DNA of 64,000 nt, taken from positions 558,001 to 622,000 of the forward strand of contig CP150562.1 of the NCBI GenBank assembly GCA_049487715.1, in the 5' to 3' direction. The stretch's first letter is position 1; every line of letters starts with the position of its first letter. Position numbers and translations under genes: made by a program. The stretch is from Pycnococcus provasolii. Lineage: Eukaryota; Chlorophyta; Pseudoscourfieldiophyceae; Pseudoscourfieldiales. This document shows positions 53,006 through 62,954 of the stretch, in pieces. Below the pieces are notes generated by a model, which had not been told where the DNA came from, did not search any database, and saw nothing but the letters and a program-made list of their open reading frames with translations.

Positions 53006-54278
53006 CTACGCGTTCTTAGAAAGGATCCAGCTATCTGTCATCTCAGCTTCAGCAAGTTCGGCAAAAGACGTCGGACGTCGTGCATGTCGCGCGCGAATCA
53101 GCGCGTATCCGCCTCCGCCTACAACCGCCGCAATGATCAACGTGACTCCACCCGCGAGTAGCATCGAGCTGTCTGACACGGAACCCGCCGGTGGCGGTGG
53201 CGGCGCGACAGCCGCCATTGCCGGTGGCGGCTTCACGTGCTCGTTGGAGGCTTGGGTGGTGGTGGTGGTGGTGGCGGCTGCCGCGGTAGTGCTTGGGCTC
53301 GGCGGCGGGCTCGGCGGCGGTGGATGTTTGATGAGATGTTGCAGTGGATGATGAGGAGAGTGCGGACTTGGCGGCGGTGGCGGCGATGGTGGTGGAGGTG
53401 CCGGAGCCCGCGTGGATGTTGTGGATGTTGTGGATGTTGCGTTGGATACAGCCTTGGTGGTGGTGGTGGTGGTGGTGTTGAGTGTGGCCTTGGTTGTTGT
53501 TGTTGTTGTTGTTGTTGTTGTTGCTGTTGTGGTGGTGGTGGTGGTAGCGGTGGTAGTAGTGGTCGCGTTCTTCGCGACCTGTGCCTCTGTGGTGGTAGAA
53601 GTGGTGTTTGCAGCAATTGTTGTTGTCGCGGTCGTGGGTTTGTCGGCGGAAGTAGTGGTAGTGGTGGTGGTGGTCGTCGTCGTACCTGCCGCAGCAGCCG
53701 TCGTGTTGGTCGTGGTCGTGGTCGTCGTCGTCGTCTCGGCCGGTGCCTGAGTGGTGGTTGAGGTGGTATTTGCAGCGCCCGTTGCTGCTGCTGTTGTTGT
53801 TGTTGTCGTCGTCGTCGTCGTCGCGGGTGCGTCTGCGGCCGTCGTGTGTGGTCGTGGTCGTGGTCGTGGTGGTGGTCGTCGTCTCGGCCGGTGCCTGAGT
53901 GGTCGTGGTGGTTGAGGTGGTATTTGTAGCACCCGTTGCTGCTGCTGTTGTTGTTGTTGTCGTCGTCGCCGCGGGTGCGTCTGCGGCCGTCGTGGTAGTT
54001 GCCGCCGATGTCGCCGTGGTCGTCGTATCTGCCGCAGTGGTGTCTGAAGAAGTCGGCGAAGGTGAAGCTGTGGTAAGAGTAGTCTCTGCCGGTGAAGCTG
54101 CCGAGGTGGTGGTGTTTGTCGTTTGCGCAACAGCCCCCTGTGGAGGCACAACCACCGAGGTGATGATGAAGATAAGACAAAAAAGTACCATCAGAGGCCT
54201 ATAACCATGAACATGGCCGGCATAAGAAGAACCGCCATGGGACCCACGTTTCATGGAAGTAGTGCCATGTTTCACCAT
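53006..54278 (-). CDS. Mucin-like Thr-rich type I membrane protein, with a frame break
   Basis: The N-terminus has a signal-like segment (LMVLFCLIFIITSVVVPPQG). About 350 residues of Thr/Ala/Pro repeats follow, with recurring APAETTTTTT and ATGATNTTSTTT units of about 170 bp, suited to heavy O-glycosylation. Then come a Pro-rich stretch, a transmembrane helix (MLLAGGVTLIIAAVVGGGGYA) and a basic cytoplasmic tail (RARHARRPTSFAELAEAEMT). The frame carrying the signal peptide is lost at about 53841-53852, inside a repeat, and resumes one base off in the frame with the transmembrane helix. This is either a repeat-length frameshift, making it a broken allele, or a sequencing slip. The opposite strand gives only poly-Val and is rejected. 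Confidence 0.6.
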
Positions 54279-55194
54279 GGTTGCGATGAAGTGCGCCAAC
54301 GACCTCGTGAAGCGGATCGGATCGCAACACACGAAATCAGCGGACCCGGATCCGTATGTATGTGCAAGACTTGCCTATCGTACTACGATAGTTGCTAGGG
54401 AAGGGGAAACGGAACACGCCCAAATAACAGGCGGGAGACCCCTGGAGGGTAACCCTAATAAAGGTACAAGCTCCTTCTACTGACACAGGGTATGGAAACC
54501 CTAACCCGGGGGGCATCTCCCTCGCCTATGTAAGAACTATGGTTCAGGGCGGGAGCCTTGACCCTGGAGGATAACCCTAAAGGTAGTTTTCCTTCTACTG
54601 ACACAGGGTATGTAAACCCTAACCCGGGGGGCATCTCCAGAACTCGCCTAGTCTATGTACTGTATGGTTCAGGGCGGGAGACCCTTCCCTTCCTCAGGTT
54701 AACCCTAAAGGTACCGGGTACTTCCTTGATCCTTCTGCTGTATGTATGGAACCCCTATCCCGATTAGGGTTAGGGTTAGGGTTAGGGGTTTATTAGGGTC
54801 TCCTCCCGGTTAGGGTTAGGGTTCGGGTTAGGGTTACGGTTAGGCTCTCTAAAGGTGCTTTGTTTGTCGTCGTCGTCGTTTTTTTTTTCTGTCGTGTTTT
54901 GTTTTGTTCCCCCGTGGCGTTCGGTCTGATTTTTCTTGTTTTTTCTGTTTGTTGTTTTCTCCTTCCTCTCCGCCGACAATACAATACCCCCTTTTTTTGT
55001 GTTTCTTTTGCGGGCCCTTGGTTTTTGTTTTCTGTTTCATTAATGCATGTCCGCCTAAATGAAATGTTCGTAGACCACTCTCTAAGGTTAGTGTTGTGGT
55101 CTGCCCTGCTTCAGCTTCTGATCGTCATCGTCATCCTGCTCGTGCTCATCTTCATCTTCATCCTCACCTTCATCCCATCAACCATAGTCCGGGG
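54279..55194. other. Divergent spacer rich in TTAGGG-type sequence
   Basis: Besides the tandem repeat annotated separately, TTAGGG units run from 54762 to 54845 with one break, followed by a T-rich stretch. TACTGTA lies at 54658. No gene recognised; the frame upstream of the Twinkle start is open but composed of His/Pro-rich sequence. Confidence 0.45.
54431..54790. repeat. Three degenerate tandem copies of a 118-125 bp unit containing CCCTAA
   Basis: GCGGGAG marks the start of units at 54431, 54549 and 54674. Shared parts include CTTCTACTGACACAGGGTATG, cut here to its first 20 bases CTTCTACTGACACAGGGTAT, and ACCCTAACCCGGGGGGCATC. The third copy is decayed. The array lies between the mucin-like and Twinkle genes. 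Confidence 0.75.
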
Positions 55195-57768
55195 ATGTTT
55201 CGGGTGTTACGTCGTGTTCGTCCCATCCTCGGACTTGGATCTTCTGGTGGTATTTTTTCTTGCTCTTCCAGATCCGAGTATCAGGCGGGGTCGGGAGGTG
55301 TTGCTGCGTCTTCAGCATCAGCTTCGTCAGCTTCGTCGTCAGCATCAGCCTCATGTCGTGCTTCTTCTTTGTCATCTTCTTCATCTTGTTTGCCAGCCTT
55401 CTGGGTGCCTCACAGTGCTCCGCTTACGCGAAGAAGAAGACTTGACGGATATTATGCGGCGGCATCACAGACGGCGCGTCGTCCTTCTGGCGCCGACAAG
55501 CTCGGATGCACATTTCAAGCACGCAAACAGTTCGCGGCATTTGCAACGACCTCGGGATCATCGTCGTCAAGCAGCACAGGTGTTTCGTACGACGCCATTT
55601 TAGACGCACTGCGACGCGAGGACATTGACACGTCCAACTTTCAAGCTCCGGAGGAATCGTTTCGAGCGGTGTGCCCCGTCTGCCAGGGAGGGTCGAAAGG
55701 GGAAATGTCACTAGCAGTCGTCGTGAAAGAGGGTGGGAAGTACGCACTTGCGTATTGCCACCGAGCGACGTGCGATACGGAGGGGGAAGGAAGACGAATC
55801 AGCATATTTCCCAATGCGTCAAAGCCGCCGGCGGACAGCGTACGCACAGCACCGAATCCGCCGGCAGAGAGCGACGCCTTCTTCAACTCCAACAGAGACG
55901 ATCGCGAAAGCGGCGGTGAGGCGGCAGGTCGGAGGATCCCGTCACGCCCGCTCTTCAAGCCGTCTAACGACATTTACACGTGGTTTGCGTCGCGACAGAT
56001 ATCGAGAGAGACGGTCGATCGTGCACGCGCCATGATGACGAGAGACGGCCGCATCGCATTTCCGTTCTACAAGGAAGATGCGATCGTCAACGTCAAGTAC
56101 CGCGCCGTCAACAAGCAGTTTTCACAAGAAAAAGGCGCGGAAAAGGTGCTGTACGGTCTCGAAACCATCGAGCGAGCGATGGAAGAGGGAAGGCCTGTGG
56201 AGGTGTGCTACATCGTCGAAGGTGAGATGGACAGACTGTCGCTCATGGAGCTGGGTGTCGAGCACGTCTTGTCGGTGCCGGACGGCGCGCCGGCGAAGGT
56301 TAAGGGTTCCGCTCCGCCTCCCGTGGAAGAGGACAAGAAGTTCGACTATCTGTGGAACTGCCGTAAGTACCTCGAACAGGTGGAAAAATTTGTCCTCGCA
56401 ACGGATGCGGATGATCCAGGCCTCGCGCTCGCGGAGGAGCTCAGCAGACGGCTTGGAAAGGAGCGTTGCTGGCGCGTGCGCTGGCCGAAGGAACGCGAGA
56501 AGGAACGCCGCAAGCGCCTCGAAATGGATCGTCGAAGAGTAGAAGCGAGCAGCGGCAGCCAGGTAGAGGGCGGAGTGGCGTACTTAGACGGAGTAGCCAG
56601 CGACGCGTACAGCGAAGAGATGTACGGCATTGACGGCATCGAAGAGGAAGAGCACGAGGATGAAGTCGAGGAGGAGCAGGAAGAGGAGGAGGAGGAGGAT
56701 GACTACGACGATGCCATGGAGAGGCTTAAGGATGCCAATGACACCTTGCAGTACGACGCGGAAAACGACTCCGAACTCGTGCGACAGTGTTTGGAGGAGG
56801 CGGAACCGTATCCCATCAGAGGATTGTTTCAATTTAGCGACTACTGGGATGAGATTGAAAAATACTACTACTTGCAGTCTGGGAACGAGGGTGGCATCAG
56901 CTGTGGCTGGCGTGACCTCGACAATTTGTACCGTGTGGTACCCGGCGAATTGACGATAGTGACAGGAGTGCCCAACTCTGGGAAGAGCGAATGGGTGGAC
57001 GCCTTGATGGTGAACTTGGCGCACAACAATGACTGGAGCTTTGCCATATGCTCGATGGAGAATTTGGTGAGAGATCATTGTCGCAAGCTCCTTGAGAAGC
57101 ACACGGGTAAGCCATTCTTCCCCGCAAATGTCGGGGCAGGCTACGCTAGCTCAGATCGGTTTGGCCGCACGCTTTCGCACATGACGCCAGACGACCTCGA
57201 CAATGGAAAAGTCTGGCTGAACAATCACTTCCACCTCATTCGCTGCGAGGACGACCAGCTTCCGAGCATGGAATGGGTACTGGGTCTCGCAAAGGCGGCG
57301 GTGCTGCGCTACGGCATTCGAGGCCTGGTGATCGACCCGTACAACGAACTCGACCACCAGCGCCCGAAGAACGAGACAGAGACGGAGTACGTCAGCCGCA
57401 TGCTGACTCAGATGAAGCGCTTTGCGCAGCATCACGACGTGCACGTCTTCTTCGTCGCGCACCCGCGTCAGATGCAGCAGTGGCGAGGCGAGCCTCCCGG
57501 CCTGTACGACATCTCCGGCTCGGCGCACTTCATGAATAAGTGCGACAACGGCATTGTGGTTCACCGCAACCGCAACATCGAGGCTGGTCCGCTTGACCAG
57601 GTTACGATTTACGTGCGCAAGGTTCGCAACAAGGCTGCGGGTACGATCGGCGAGGCGCACTTGCGGTACGAGCGCGGCAGCGGGCGATACATGGACTACG
57701 CGCCTGGCGAGCTCGACAGCGTGCTTCCCCCATCGTTCGACTCCTCGAACGGGTATCGCAAAAATTGA
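55195..57768 (+). CDS. TWINKLE: Organellar primase-helicase, Twinkle type (857 aa)
   Basis: The first ~100 residues are Arg/Ser-rich, a likely organelle-targeting presequence (MFRVLRRVRPILG). A zinc-binding primase region follows (CPVC ... YALAYCHRATC), then the TOPRIM fold (VCYIVEGEMDRLSLMELGV, LSVPDGAP, FVLATDADDPGLALAEEL). The C-terminal half is a RecA-like DnaB/T7 gp4 helicase: Walker A TGVPNSGKSEW, Walker B LVIDPYNELD, FFVAHPRQM and KCDNGIVVHRN. Zinc-finger residues and TOPRIM acids appear intact, so primase and helicase activities should both exist, as in plant Twinkle; the human protein has lost the primase. It unwinds and primes mitochondrial or plastid DNA. An acidic insert (about residues 480-520, EEEEDDYDD) separates the halves. 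Confidence 0.92.
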   Translation: MFRVLRRVRPILGLGSSGGIFSCSSRSEYQAGSGGVAASSASASSASSSASASCRASSLSSSSSCLPAFWVPHSAPLTRRRRLDGYYAAASQTARRPSGADKLGCTFQARKQFAAFATTSGSSSSSSTGVSYDAILDALRREDIDTSNFQAPEESFRAVCPVCQGGSKGEMSLAVVVKEGGKYALAYCHRATCDTEGEGRRISIFPNASKPPADSVRTAPNPPAESDAFFNSNRDDRESGGEAAGRRIPSRPLFKPSNDIYTWFASRQISRETVDRARAMMTRDGRIAFPFYKEDAIVNVKYRAVNKQFSQEKGAEKVLYGLETIERAMEEGRPVEVCYIVEGEMDRLSLMELGVEHVLSVPDGAPAKVKGSAPPPVEEDKKFDYLWNCRKYLEQVEKFVLATDADDPGLALAEELSRRLGKERCWRVRWPKEREKERRKRLEMDRRRVEASSGSQVEGGVAYLDGVASDAYSEEMYGIDGIEEEEHEDEVEEEQEEEEEEDDYDDAMERLKDANDTLQYDAENDSELVRQCLEEAEPYPIRGLFQFSDYWDEIEKYYYLQSGNEGGISCGWRDLDNLYRVVPGELTIVTGVPNSGKSEWVDALMVNLAHNNDWSFAICSMENLVRDHCRKLLEKHTGKPFFPANVGAGYASSDRFGRTLSHMTPDDLDNGKVWLNNHFHLIRCEDDQLPSMEWVLGLAKAAVLRYGIRGLVIDPYNELDHQRPKNETETEYVSRMLTQMKRFAQHHDVHVFFVAHPRQMQQWRGEPPGLYDISGSAHFMNKCDNGIVVHRNRNIEAGPLDQVTIYVRKVRNKAAGTIGEAHLRYERGSGRYMDYAPGELDSVLPPSFDSSNGYRKN

Positions 57769-57778
57769 TGAATGAGTG

Positions 57779-57812
57779 CGCGCAACGCAACGCAACGCAA
57801 CGCAACGCAACA
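57779..57812. repeat. CGCAA pentanucleotide microsatellite
   Basis: About seven perfect CGCAA units begin a few bases after the Twinkle stop codon. Confidence 0.9.
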
Positions 57813-58050
57813 CGACGCCCCCCTAACTACAGTACAAGTAACATACACGCTCTTATAGTACTTATCGTCGTCATGTCGTCCATCATGTCTTTTGTCGTCA
57901 TGTCGTCCGCCGCAAAAACCCGGGCCCGGGGAATGTAACAACTGCATGATCTGACAGGTGACAGCCTGGGGAGGGGAAACCTGGCGGCGCATCGCCGTGG
58001 CATTTTACTTTTTAGACTTTTGGCAGCAGTCAGTGCTTTGGCGTCACCTG

Positions 58051-60165
58051 ATGCCGCTGAACGCTCATGGATCTTCCTCGTCGCAGTCTTCCGGCGAGAG
58101 CTCCCGCTTCTGCGGCGTCTCCCTGCCGTTCCTGCCCGAGCTTTCCCCGCTCGTGCTTTCGTCCGCACTGTCGTCCGGTTTCGACTTCGTGTGCCTCCCG
58201 CTCGCGCACCCGCACGCCCTGCGACGATGCCGCCTCTCGTGCTTCTCAGGCGCGTCTCTTGGCGCGGCGTCGTCGGCGCCGCCCGCTGCGATACGAAGCG
58301 CGCTGTCCCTACCCGAAGAGACGTGGGCAACGCGCGTGGTGGGCGTGACGAGTGCTTGGATCGACGTGGACAGCGAATGCAACGCCGCACGGCGCGACGC
58401 CGAGGCGGCACTTCTCGAGGAAATCGGGTCCGCCGTGCACTGCGGCATCACAGTCGTGGTCGTGCCCCCGCCGCCAGCCGGCGCTTGGGCTTGCGCAAGC
58501 TACGCACGCGCGCTCGCGGCTGCTGCGCACGCACACATGGCACTCACGCTCTGGCTGCAGGTGCCTCTCAACCCGCACGCGCCCGACGCAATGGAATGGT
58601 GGCAGACGGTGCGCCGGCTGTCGCAAGAGCACCCGAGCGTCACCGCGGCGCTCGTCGTTGGCGCAGATCTGCCGGAAGACGCGGCGGAGATTAAGCGATG
58701 GCGTGGCGAGCACGTGCGCTCGGTATTTGTGGATGCCGACGCCTTCGTCGCGAACCGTCGCGGGTATCCCACACTGCCGCGCGCACATCAGGATGTCCTC
58801 GCTTGGTACCTGGACGACGGCCAAGCGCGTTTCTGCCTCTTTGGTGGAAGCTCCCCCTCCGCACTGTCCATGGCGGCAGCTGGCAAGTCTATTTCCGCTG
58901 AAGGCGTCGAAGTCAACGCCGAGACGACGGCTGTGCCTCGCCATCCGCTCACGACGCACTGGGAGTACATGTGCTACCTGTGCCAGAAGCGTCCGGCGCC
59001 AGATGCGCAGGCGGAGGCGGAGAATGGGTACCGCGACTATCTTCAGGCGCCGCTGCAGCCTCTTATGGATCACCTCGAAAGCAGCACATACGCAACTTTC
59101 GAGCGAGACGCGGCGAAGTACGACGCGTACGAGCGCGCTGTCGCGGCATTCCTCGGCGACCTCGCGGGTGCACCCGTCGCGGAAACGCAGCGCAAGTCGG
59201 TTCGCGTTCTCGTGGCTGGCGCGGGCCGTGGCCCTCTTGTTTCCGCCAGCCTCCGCGCGGCGGATGCGCTCAACGTGCCGATGCAAGTAACGGCGCTCGA
59301 GAAGAATCCGTACGCCTTCTCGGGCCTGCGACATCGCCTAGCGGAGGATGCGCTGTGGAGGGATCGCGTCGAGCTCGTGCACAGCGACATGCGATCGTTC
59401 GACGCGGCGAGCATGGCGTCGTTTTGCCACTCCGAGGGCACGTACGATGCGGTGGTAAGCGAACTTCTCGGAAGCCTGGGAGACAACGAGCTGAGTCCAG
59501 AGTGCCTCGATGGCATAGTCGATCGCATCCTGGCGCCCGGAGGCGTCTCAATCCCTCGCAGCTACACGTCGTACATCGCACCGGTGAGTGCGTACCGCGC
59601 GTTTGCTGAGGCAAGGCGGTACGAGGACGTCAAGCACATGGAGACCACCTTCGTCGTCAAGCTACACGCGCACCACCTCCTTGCCAAGCCACTCCCCTGC
59701 CACTCTTTCTACCACCCACGCTCTGTTCCACCTTCACCCATCGATCGCTGCGAAGGTGATGTAGGCGACGTACGTAGCGAGACGTGGCGGCGCGACTCGG
59801 GGAAGACTTTCCCGCCATCGACTTGGGACAACGAACGCACGGCACGTTGCGACTTTGCACGCCCCGACGCACCGCGTGCAACATGTCACGGCCTCGCGGG
59901 ATACTTCGACTGCGTGCTGTACGGCAACGTGAGTCTGTGCACGCTCCCCGACGAGCGACACACGCCGAACATGGGAAGCTGGTTTCCGCTCTACATTCCG
60001 CTGGCGCAGCCGCTGCACGTCCCCGCGGGTGCGGATATGACTGCGCACCTGTGGCGGCGCATCGGTGGCGGGCGCGTATGGTACGAGTGGACTGTGGGCA
60101 TAACTGGCGTCGACGATGCGCCCCTTCACAACCTAGGAGGGAGAAGTAGTTCGCTTGGACTGTAA
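58051..60165 (+). CDS. PRMT5: Protein arginine methyltransferase 5 (704 aa)
   Basis: The N-terminal ~270 residues form the TIM-barrel-like domain that binds the MEP50 partner in animals. YLQAPLQPLMDHLESSTYAT then FERDAAKYDAYERAV carry the Phe of the PRMT5 signature F-E-x-D. The AdoMet site is VRVLVAGAGRGPLVSASLRA. The double-E loop SELLGSLGDNELSPECLDG is intact. A C-terminal beta barrel has GSWFPLYIPLAQPLHV and VWYEWTV. The enzyme makes symmetric dimethylarginine on histones and Sm proteins. Start: ATG at 58051, since the frame upstream lacks similarity. Length (704) is close to 637 in human, the excess being loops in the N-terminal domain. No intron. Confidence 0.95.
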   Translation: MPLNAHGSSSSQSSGESSRFCGVSLPFLPELSPLVLSSALSSGFDFVCLPLAHPHALRRCRLSCFSGASLGAASSAPPAAIRSALSLPEETWATRVVGVTSAWIDVDSECNAARRDAEAALLEEIGSAVHCGITVVVVPPPPAGAWACASYARALAAAAHAHMALTLWLQVPLNPHAPDAMEWWQTVRRLSQEHPSVTAALVVGADLPEDAAEIKRWRGEHVRSVFVDADAFVANRRGYPTLPRAHQDVLAWYLDDGQARFCLFGGSSPSALSMAAAGKSISAEGVEVNAETTAVPRHPLTTHWEYMCYLCQKRPAPDAQAEAENGYRDYLQAPLQPLMDHLESSTYATFERDAAKYDAYERAVAAFLGDLAGAPVAETQRKSVRVLVAGAGRGPLVSASLRAADALNVPMQVTALEKNPYAFSGLRHRLAEDALWRDRVELVHSDMRSFDAASMASFCHSEGTYDAVVSELLGSLGDNELSPECLDGIVDRILAPGGVSIPRSYTSYIAPVSAYRAFAEARRYEDVKHMETTFVVKLHAHHLLAKPLPCHSFYHPRSVPPSPIDRCEGDVGDVRSETWRRDSGKTFPPSTWDNERTARCDFARPDAPRATCHGLAGYFDCVLYGNVSLCTLPDERHTPNMGSWFPLYIPLAQPLHVPAGADMTAHLWRRIGGGRVWYEWTVGITGVDDAPLHNLGGRSSSLGL

Positions 60166-60222
60166 CTTAAAAAATAATAATAATAAAATTTGTTGAACTC
60201 ACAAATATTACATATACAGGAC

Positions 60223-61902
60223 TTACTCTGTCTCAGCTGCTGTGGACTCTGTCTCAGCTGTGGTTGAGGCTTTCCTTCGTGGCAGTCCGAGCAAAAAGCT
60301 CTCACGCACGCACAGGTACCGGATGGCGTAGCGCCATCCTCGCTGACCAGGCTTGCTGTACGTGTAGGAAATGTGCAAGGCGCTGTCTTTGGCATTCGCT
60401 CTTCCCGCGCCGTCGCAATCAAGGTGCGGATCCGCCGCAAGGCTCGGGTACGAAAATTCAAATCCTCCGTTGTACACTCCATTCTGCACGTCCCATCGGA
60501 TTGGAAAGGTCTTCCCACCATCCTCGCTGAGCGCAATTGTCAAGCGCTTGCCGCGACTCTGGCCCACCAGATTGTTGAAAAGCAGCGCGACTCGTCCACT
60601 TGGCAGCGCGGCGGCGAACACAGCCTTGTTATTGTTTGGAATGTCCATCGCCTCTGGGCTAGACCATGAGAAGCCACCGTTGGTGCTCATGCTTGTGTGT
60701 ATGTGCGCCGCGCTTCGATCTCGAAAGTACGCGCGCAGCACCGCAGGCTTCCCAGGCCCCGAAGAGAATGGCATGCGCACGACGCTAGGCTGCACGAGCC
60801 CTGTTCCGTGCGACGAGAGCTTGCTCGCGTTGCGAAGAGGCCACGACGACTCGGGCTTGCGGCTGCGCTTCAGCGACGACCACTGGTCGGACACAAAACC
60901 TTGACCGGTAGGTGTGTAGTACATGGGCATGAGCCATTCGCCGCCAGGCTCCTCCGGCGGCAGCAGCGGATTGCGGATCATGGCGCCACGCTCTCGGAAT
61001 AGCATGCGCGGCATTGTGAACGTTGCGCCTCCGTCCGTGCTGAGCATGGACACGACCTCCGACGTGCCCTGTCCCTGTGAATCACGTTGTCTCGTGTGCA
61101 GCAGTAGCACGCTTGGTTCGCGTCGCACGCTTCCGACGTCAGGTCTCGGAAGCAGCGCGAGCACGGGGTTCTGCGCGCTCCACCCTCCGGAGGAGGAAAT
61201 CTTGCGCGGCGTATCCCACCGCAGTGCCTTGTCCTTTGCGTCGCGCCTGAGTCGCGTGAGGTACACGGCACACCCGCTCTTGCCCTCGGTTCCTGCGAAA
61301 AACGTCAAGAGAAGGTCACCGTCTGGCGTGAGAATGACGTTGCTTGCGTGGCTTTCGCGCCGTGGTCCGGCGGGTCTGACGAGCGCCTGTATGACTTCGT
61401 GCGTTCCGTTGAGCTTCGTGACGATACCGTCGGCTGCGCCGTGGTCGTTGACGGTTGGTAGGAATCTTTGGACGACGTTTTCACTTGCCGTATCCGGTGG
61501 CGTGCACCACCCGATGGTCGCTCTCCATCCTTCGCACGTCGCTTCGTTCGATTTCACAGCTTGTAGAGCAAGTTCGTCGAGTCTGGTTTGTAGGGCCGCC
61601 TTGGCCGTGGCTTTGCGTTGCTTCTTTGCCAGCGCGGCGGCGCGCGCTTCTCTCTTTTCCCTCCTCAGCATCTCGACCACGTCCTGTTCTTCCGCCATGA
61701 CTTGCTTTTCGAGTTCGGTGAGCGGCGGCGGTGGCGGTGGCGGTGGCGGCGGTGGTGGCGGCGAAGGCGGGAGTGCGTGGTGGTACAGCGACGCGGCGAA
61801 CGACATAACAAGCACCAGCACAAGCAACAACTGACGCGACGTGCGACTTGACGTACGTAGACTGCCACCACCCCCGCCGCTTAGACTGCTGGGAGGCATC
61901 AT
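60223..61902 (-). CDS. BNR/sialidase-like type II membrane protein (559 aa)
   Basis: A short cytosolic N-terminus precedes a signal anchor (LLLVLVLVMSFAASLYHHAL), a 14-residue proline run, a charged coiled coil (EEQDVVEMLRREKREARAAA) and a beta-propeller-like domain. Asp-box units visible are MLSTDGGATFTMPR, MSTNGGFSWSSPE and ALSEDGGKTFP, and the N-terminal propeller strand has RRESHASNVILTPDGDLLLT. This is the BNR_2 or exo-alpha-sialidase-like superfamily. Members cleave sialic acid or related sugars, but many are bacterial glycosidases with other substrates. The substrate and the Arg triad cannot be confirmed by eye. The anchor suggests a Golgi or surface location. The start is the ATGATG pair (61902). 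Confidence 0.75.
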   Translation of the reverse strand: MMPPSSLSGGGGGSLRTSSRTSRQLLLVLVLVMSFAASLYHHALPPSPPPPPPPPPPPPPLTELEKQVMAEEQDVVEMLRREKREARAAALAKKQRKATAKAALQTRLDELALQAVKSNEATCEGWRATIGWCTPPDTASENVVQRFLPTVNDHGAADGIVTKLNGTHEVIQALVRPAGPRRESHASNVILTPDGDLLLTFFAGTEGKSGCAVYLTRLRRDAKDKALRWDTPRKISSSGGWSAQNPVLALLPRPDVGSVRREPSVLLLHTRQRDSQGQGTSEVVSMLSTDGGATFTMPRMLFRERGAMIRNPLLPPEEPGGEWLMPMYYTPTGQGFVSDQWSSLKRSRKPESSWPLRNASKLSSHGTGLVQPSVVRMPFSSGPGKPAVLRAYFRDRSAAHIHTSMSTNGGFSWSSPEAMDIPNNNKAVFAAALPSGRVALLFNNLVGQSRGKRLTIALSEDGGKTFPIRWDVQNGVYNGGFEFSYPSLAADPHLDCDGAGRANAKDSALHISYTYSKPGQRGWRYAIRYLCVRESFLLGLPRRKASTTAETESTAAETE

Positions 61903-62245
61903 TCGCAAGTTGAATTGGGATGTCGGAATTCGGAAATGCGACTTCTGATGCGGCCGGATGGCAAATTCCAAAATCTTGATTTCAAGATCGGAGGAGGGCC
62001 TTGGGGGAGGGAGGACTGGAGGGGCCGGGCCCCCCTTGATTTGTTTGCGGTGGACTTTGTTTGGAGATCCTTCGTTGCACGTTAATATTAAGGCCTGGAT
62101 GGTGGAAAAACTGCATTTGTTGTCTTGTGCTGTTTGACTGTTTCTTGGCGTCGCTCGTCAAAGGCTCAAAGCGCCGGGCACCAACGCCGTCGCGTTGGCC
62201 TTGGACTCAAATTGCATGATAATGGAGCGGCTAGTAGATTCGAGT

Positions 62246-62528
62246 TCGCATCTACTCCACAGCGGGCGCATTCTGAAGGAGTGGTTGTGCCTTAAGTTTT
62301 GGAAAGCGGAATTGCAACGATTGCAGTTTGTGCGGTTTAATCAGAAGCATCTACGTGCGGACCTTTACAACAATCTGCAAGATGCAATCTCTGCAGGAGA
62401 CGTCGACCCCACGCGCCTCGGCCAACGCTGCATGCCTGCATTCTCCCGGCATCATTCACAGGTTCGCCGCGGTATATGGCCGCGAACTACCTCGACTGCA
62501 TCGCGTTATATTGCCAACCCTAATCCAA
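62246..62528 (+). mobile_element. Helitron Rep/helicase-like remnant, frameshifted
   Basis: One frame reads EWLCLKFWKAELQRLQFVRF then NQKHLRADLYNNLQDAISAG; after an 8-bp tandem duplication (CTGCATGC CTGCATTC, about 62430-62445) the frame changes and reads ILPASFTGSPRYMAANYLDC then IALYCQ. These lines are the Helitron helicase-like N-terminal domain (F-I-R-x-N-Q-x-x-L-R-A-D, L-P-A-S-F-T-G-S-P-R-Y-M). The HUH nickase motif and the Pif1 helicase are not present, and no hairpin terminus was found. It is a dead fragment of a rolling-circle transposon about 33 kb from the gene mosaic at 27 kb. Confidence 0.75.
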
Positions 62529-62946
62529 ACTGCACGCCATTAATCTGGAGACGAAGGAGGAACAACCGATGCTGGTAGGAGCGCGCATACAAAACGCGAG
62601 CCGAAGCTGATAAATTTATGGAGGCACTCAGAGTCATAGCAAGGTTCCACTCACGTATTAGTACCTTCTCTCCGCCAGTGGGCAGTGGCGCCGCACGTGG
62701 CTCGTGGACGCCGCAGGCCTTCCCAGTGCCAGTGGAAGGACCGGGGCCCCGGGCCCTCCCAACCAACTCCCCGGGCAGAGTGGCCCGGGCCCTGGACCCT
62801 GGAGCCCGAAGACGTGAGAACTGAGAGGTTCCAAAGTGTGTCCCAAAGGGAAGGGAAGGGCCGAAGGGACGGGGTGGGAAGGAAGTGACCCCGGGAAGTG
62901 ATTTTCCTAACCCCGAATCCAAAAAAGAAAAAAGTCAGGGTTTGAG

Positions 62947-62954
62947 TTGGCGCC
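62947..62954 (+). promoter_or_regulatory. Possible E2F site upstream of FEN1
   Basis: TTGGCGCC lies 80 bp before the FEN1 ATG. FEN1 is an S-phase gene commonly controlled by E2F in plants and animals. The match is one base off the usual consensus, so this is a suggestion only. Confidence 0.3.

Noticed and set aside
53237-53761. Plus-strand Gly/Cys/Val-rich frames over the mucin-like gene
   Set aside because: Simple complement of Thr/Pro repeats; the minus strand has a signal peptide and a membrane anchor.
58309-59334. 341-codon minus-strand frame opposite PRMT5
   Set aside because: Antisense to a complete PRMT5 with conserved motifs.
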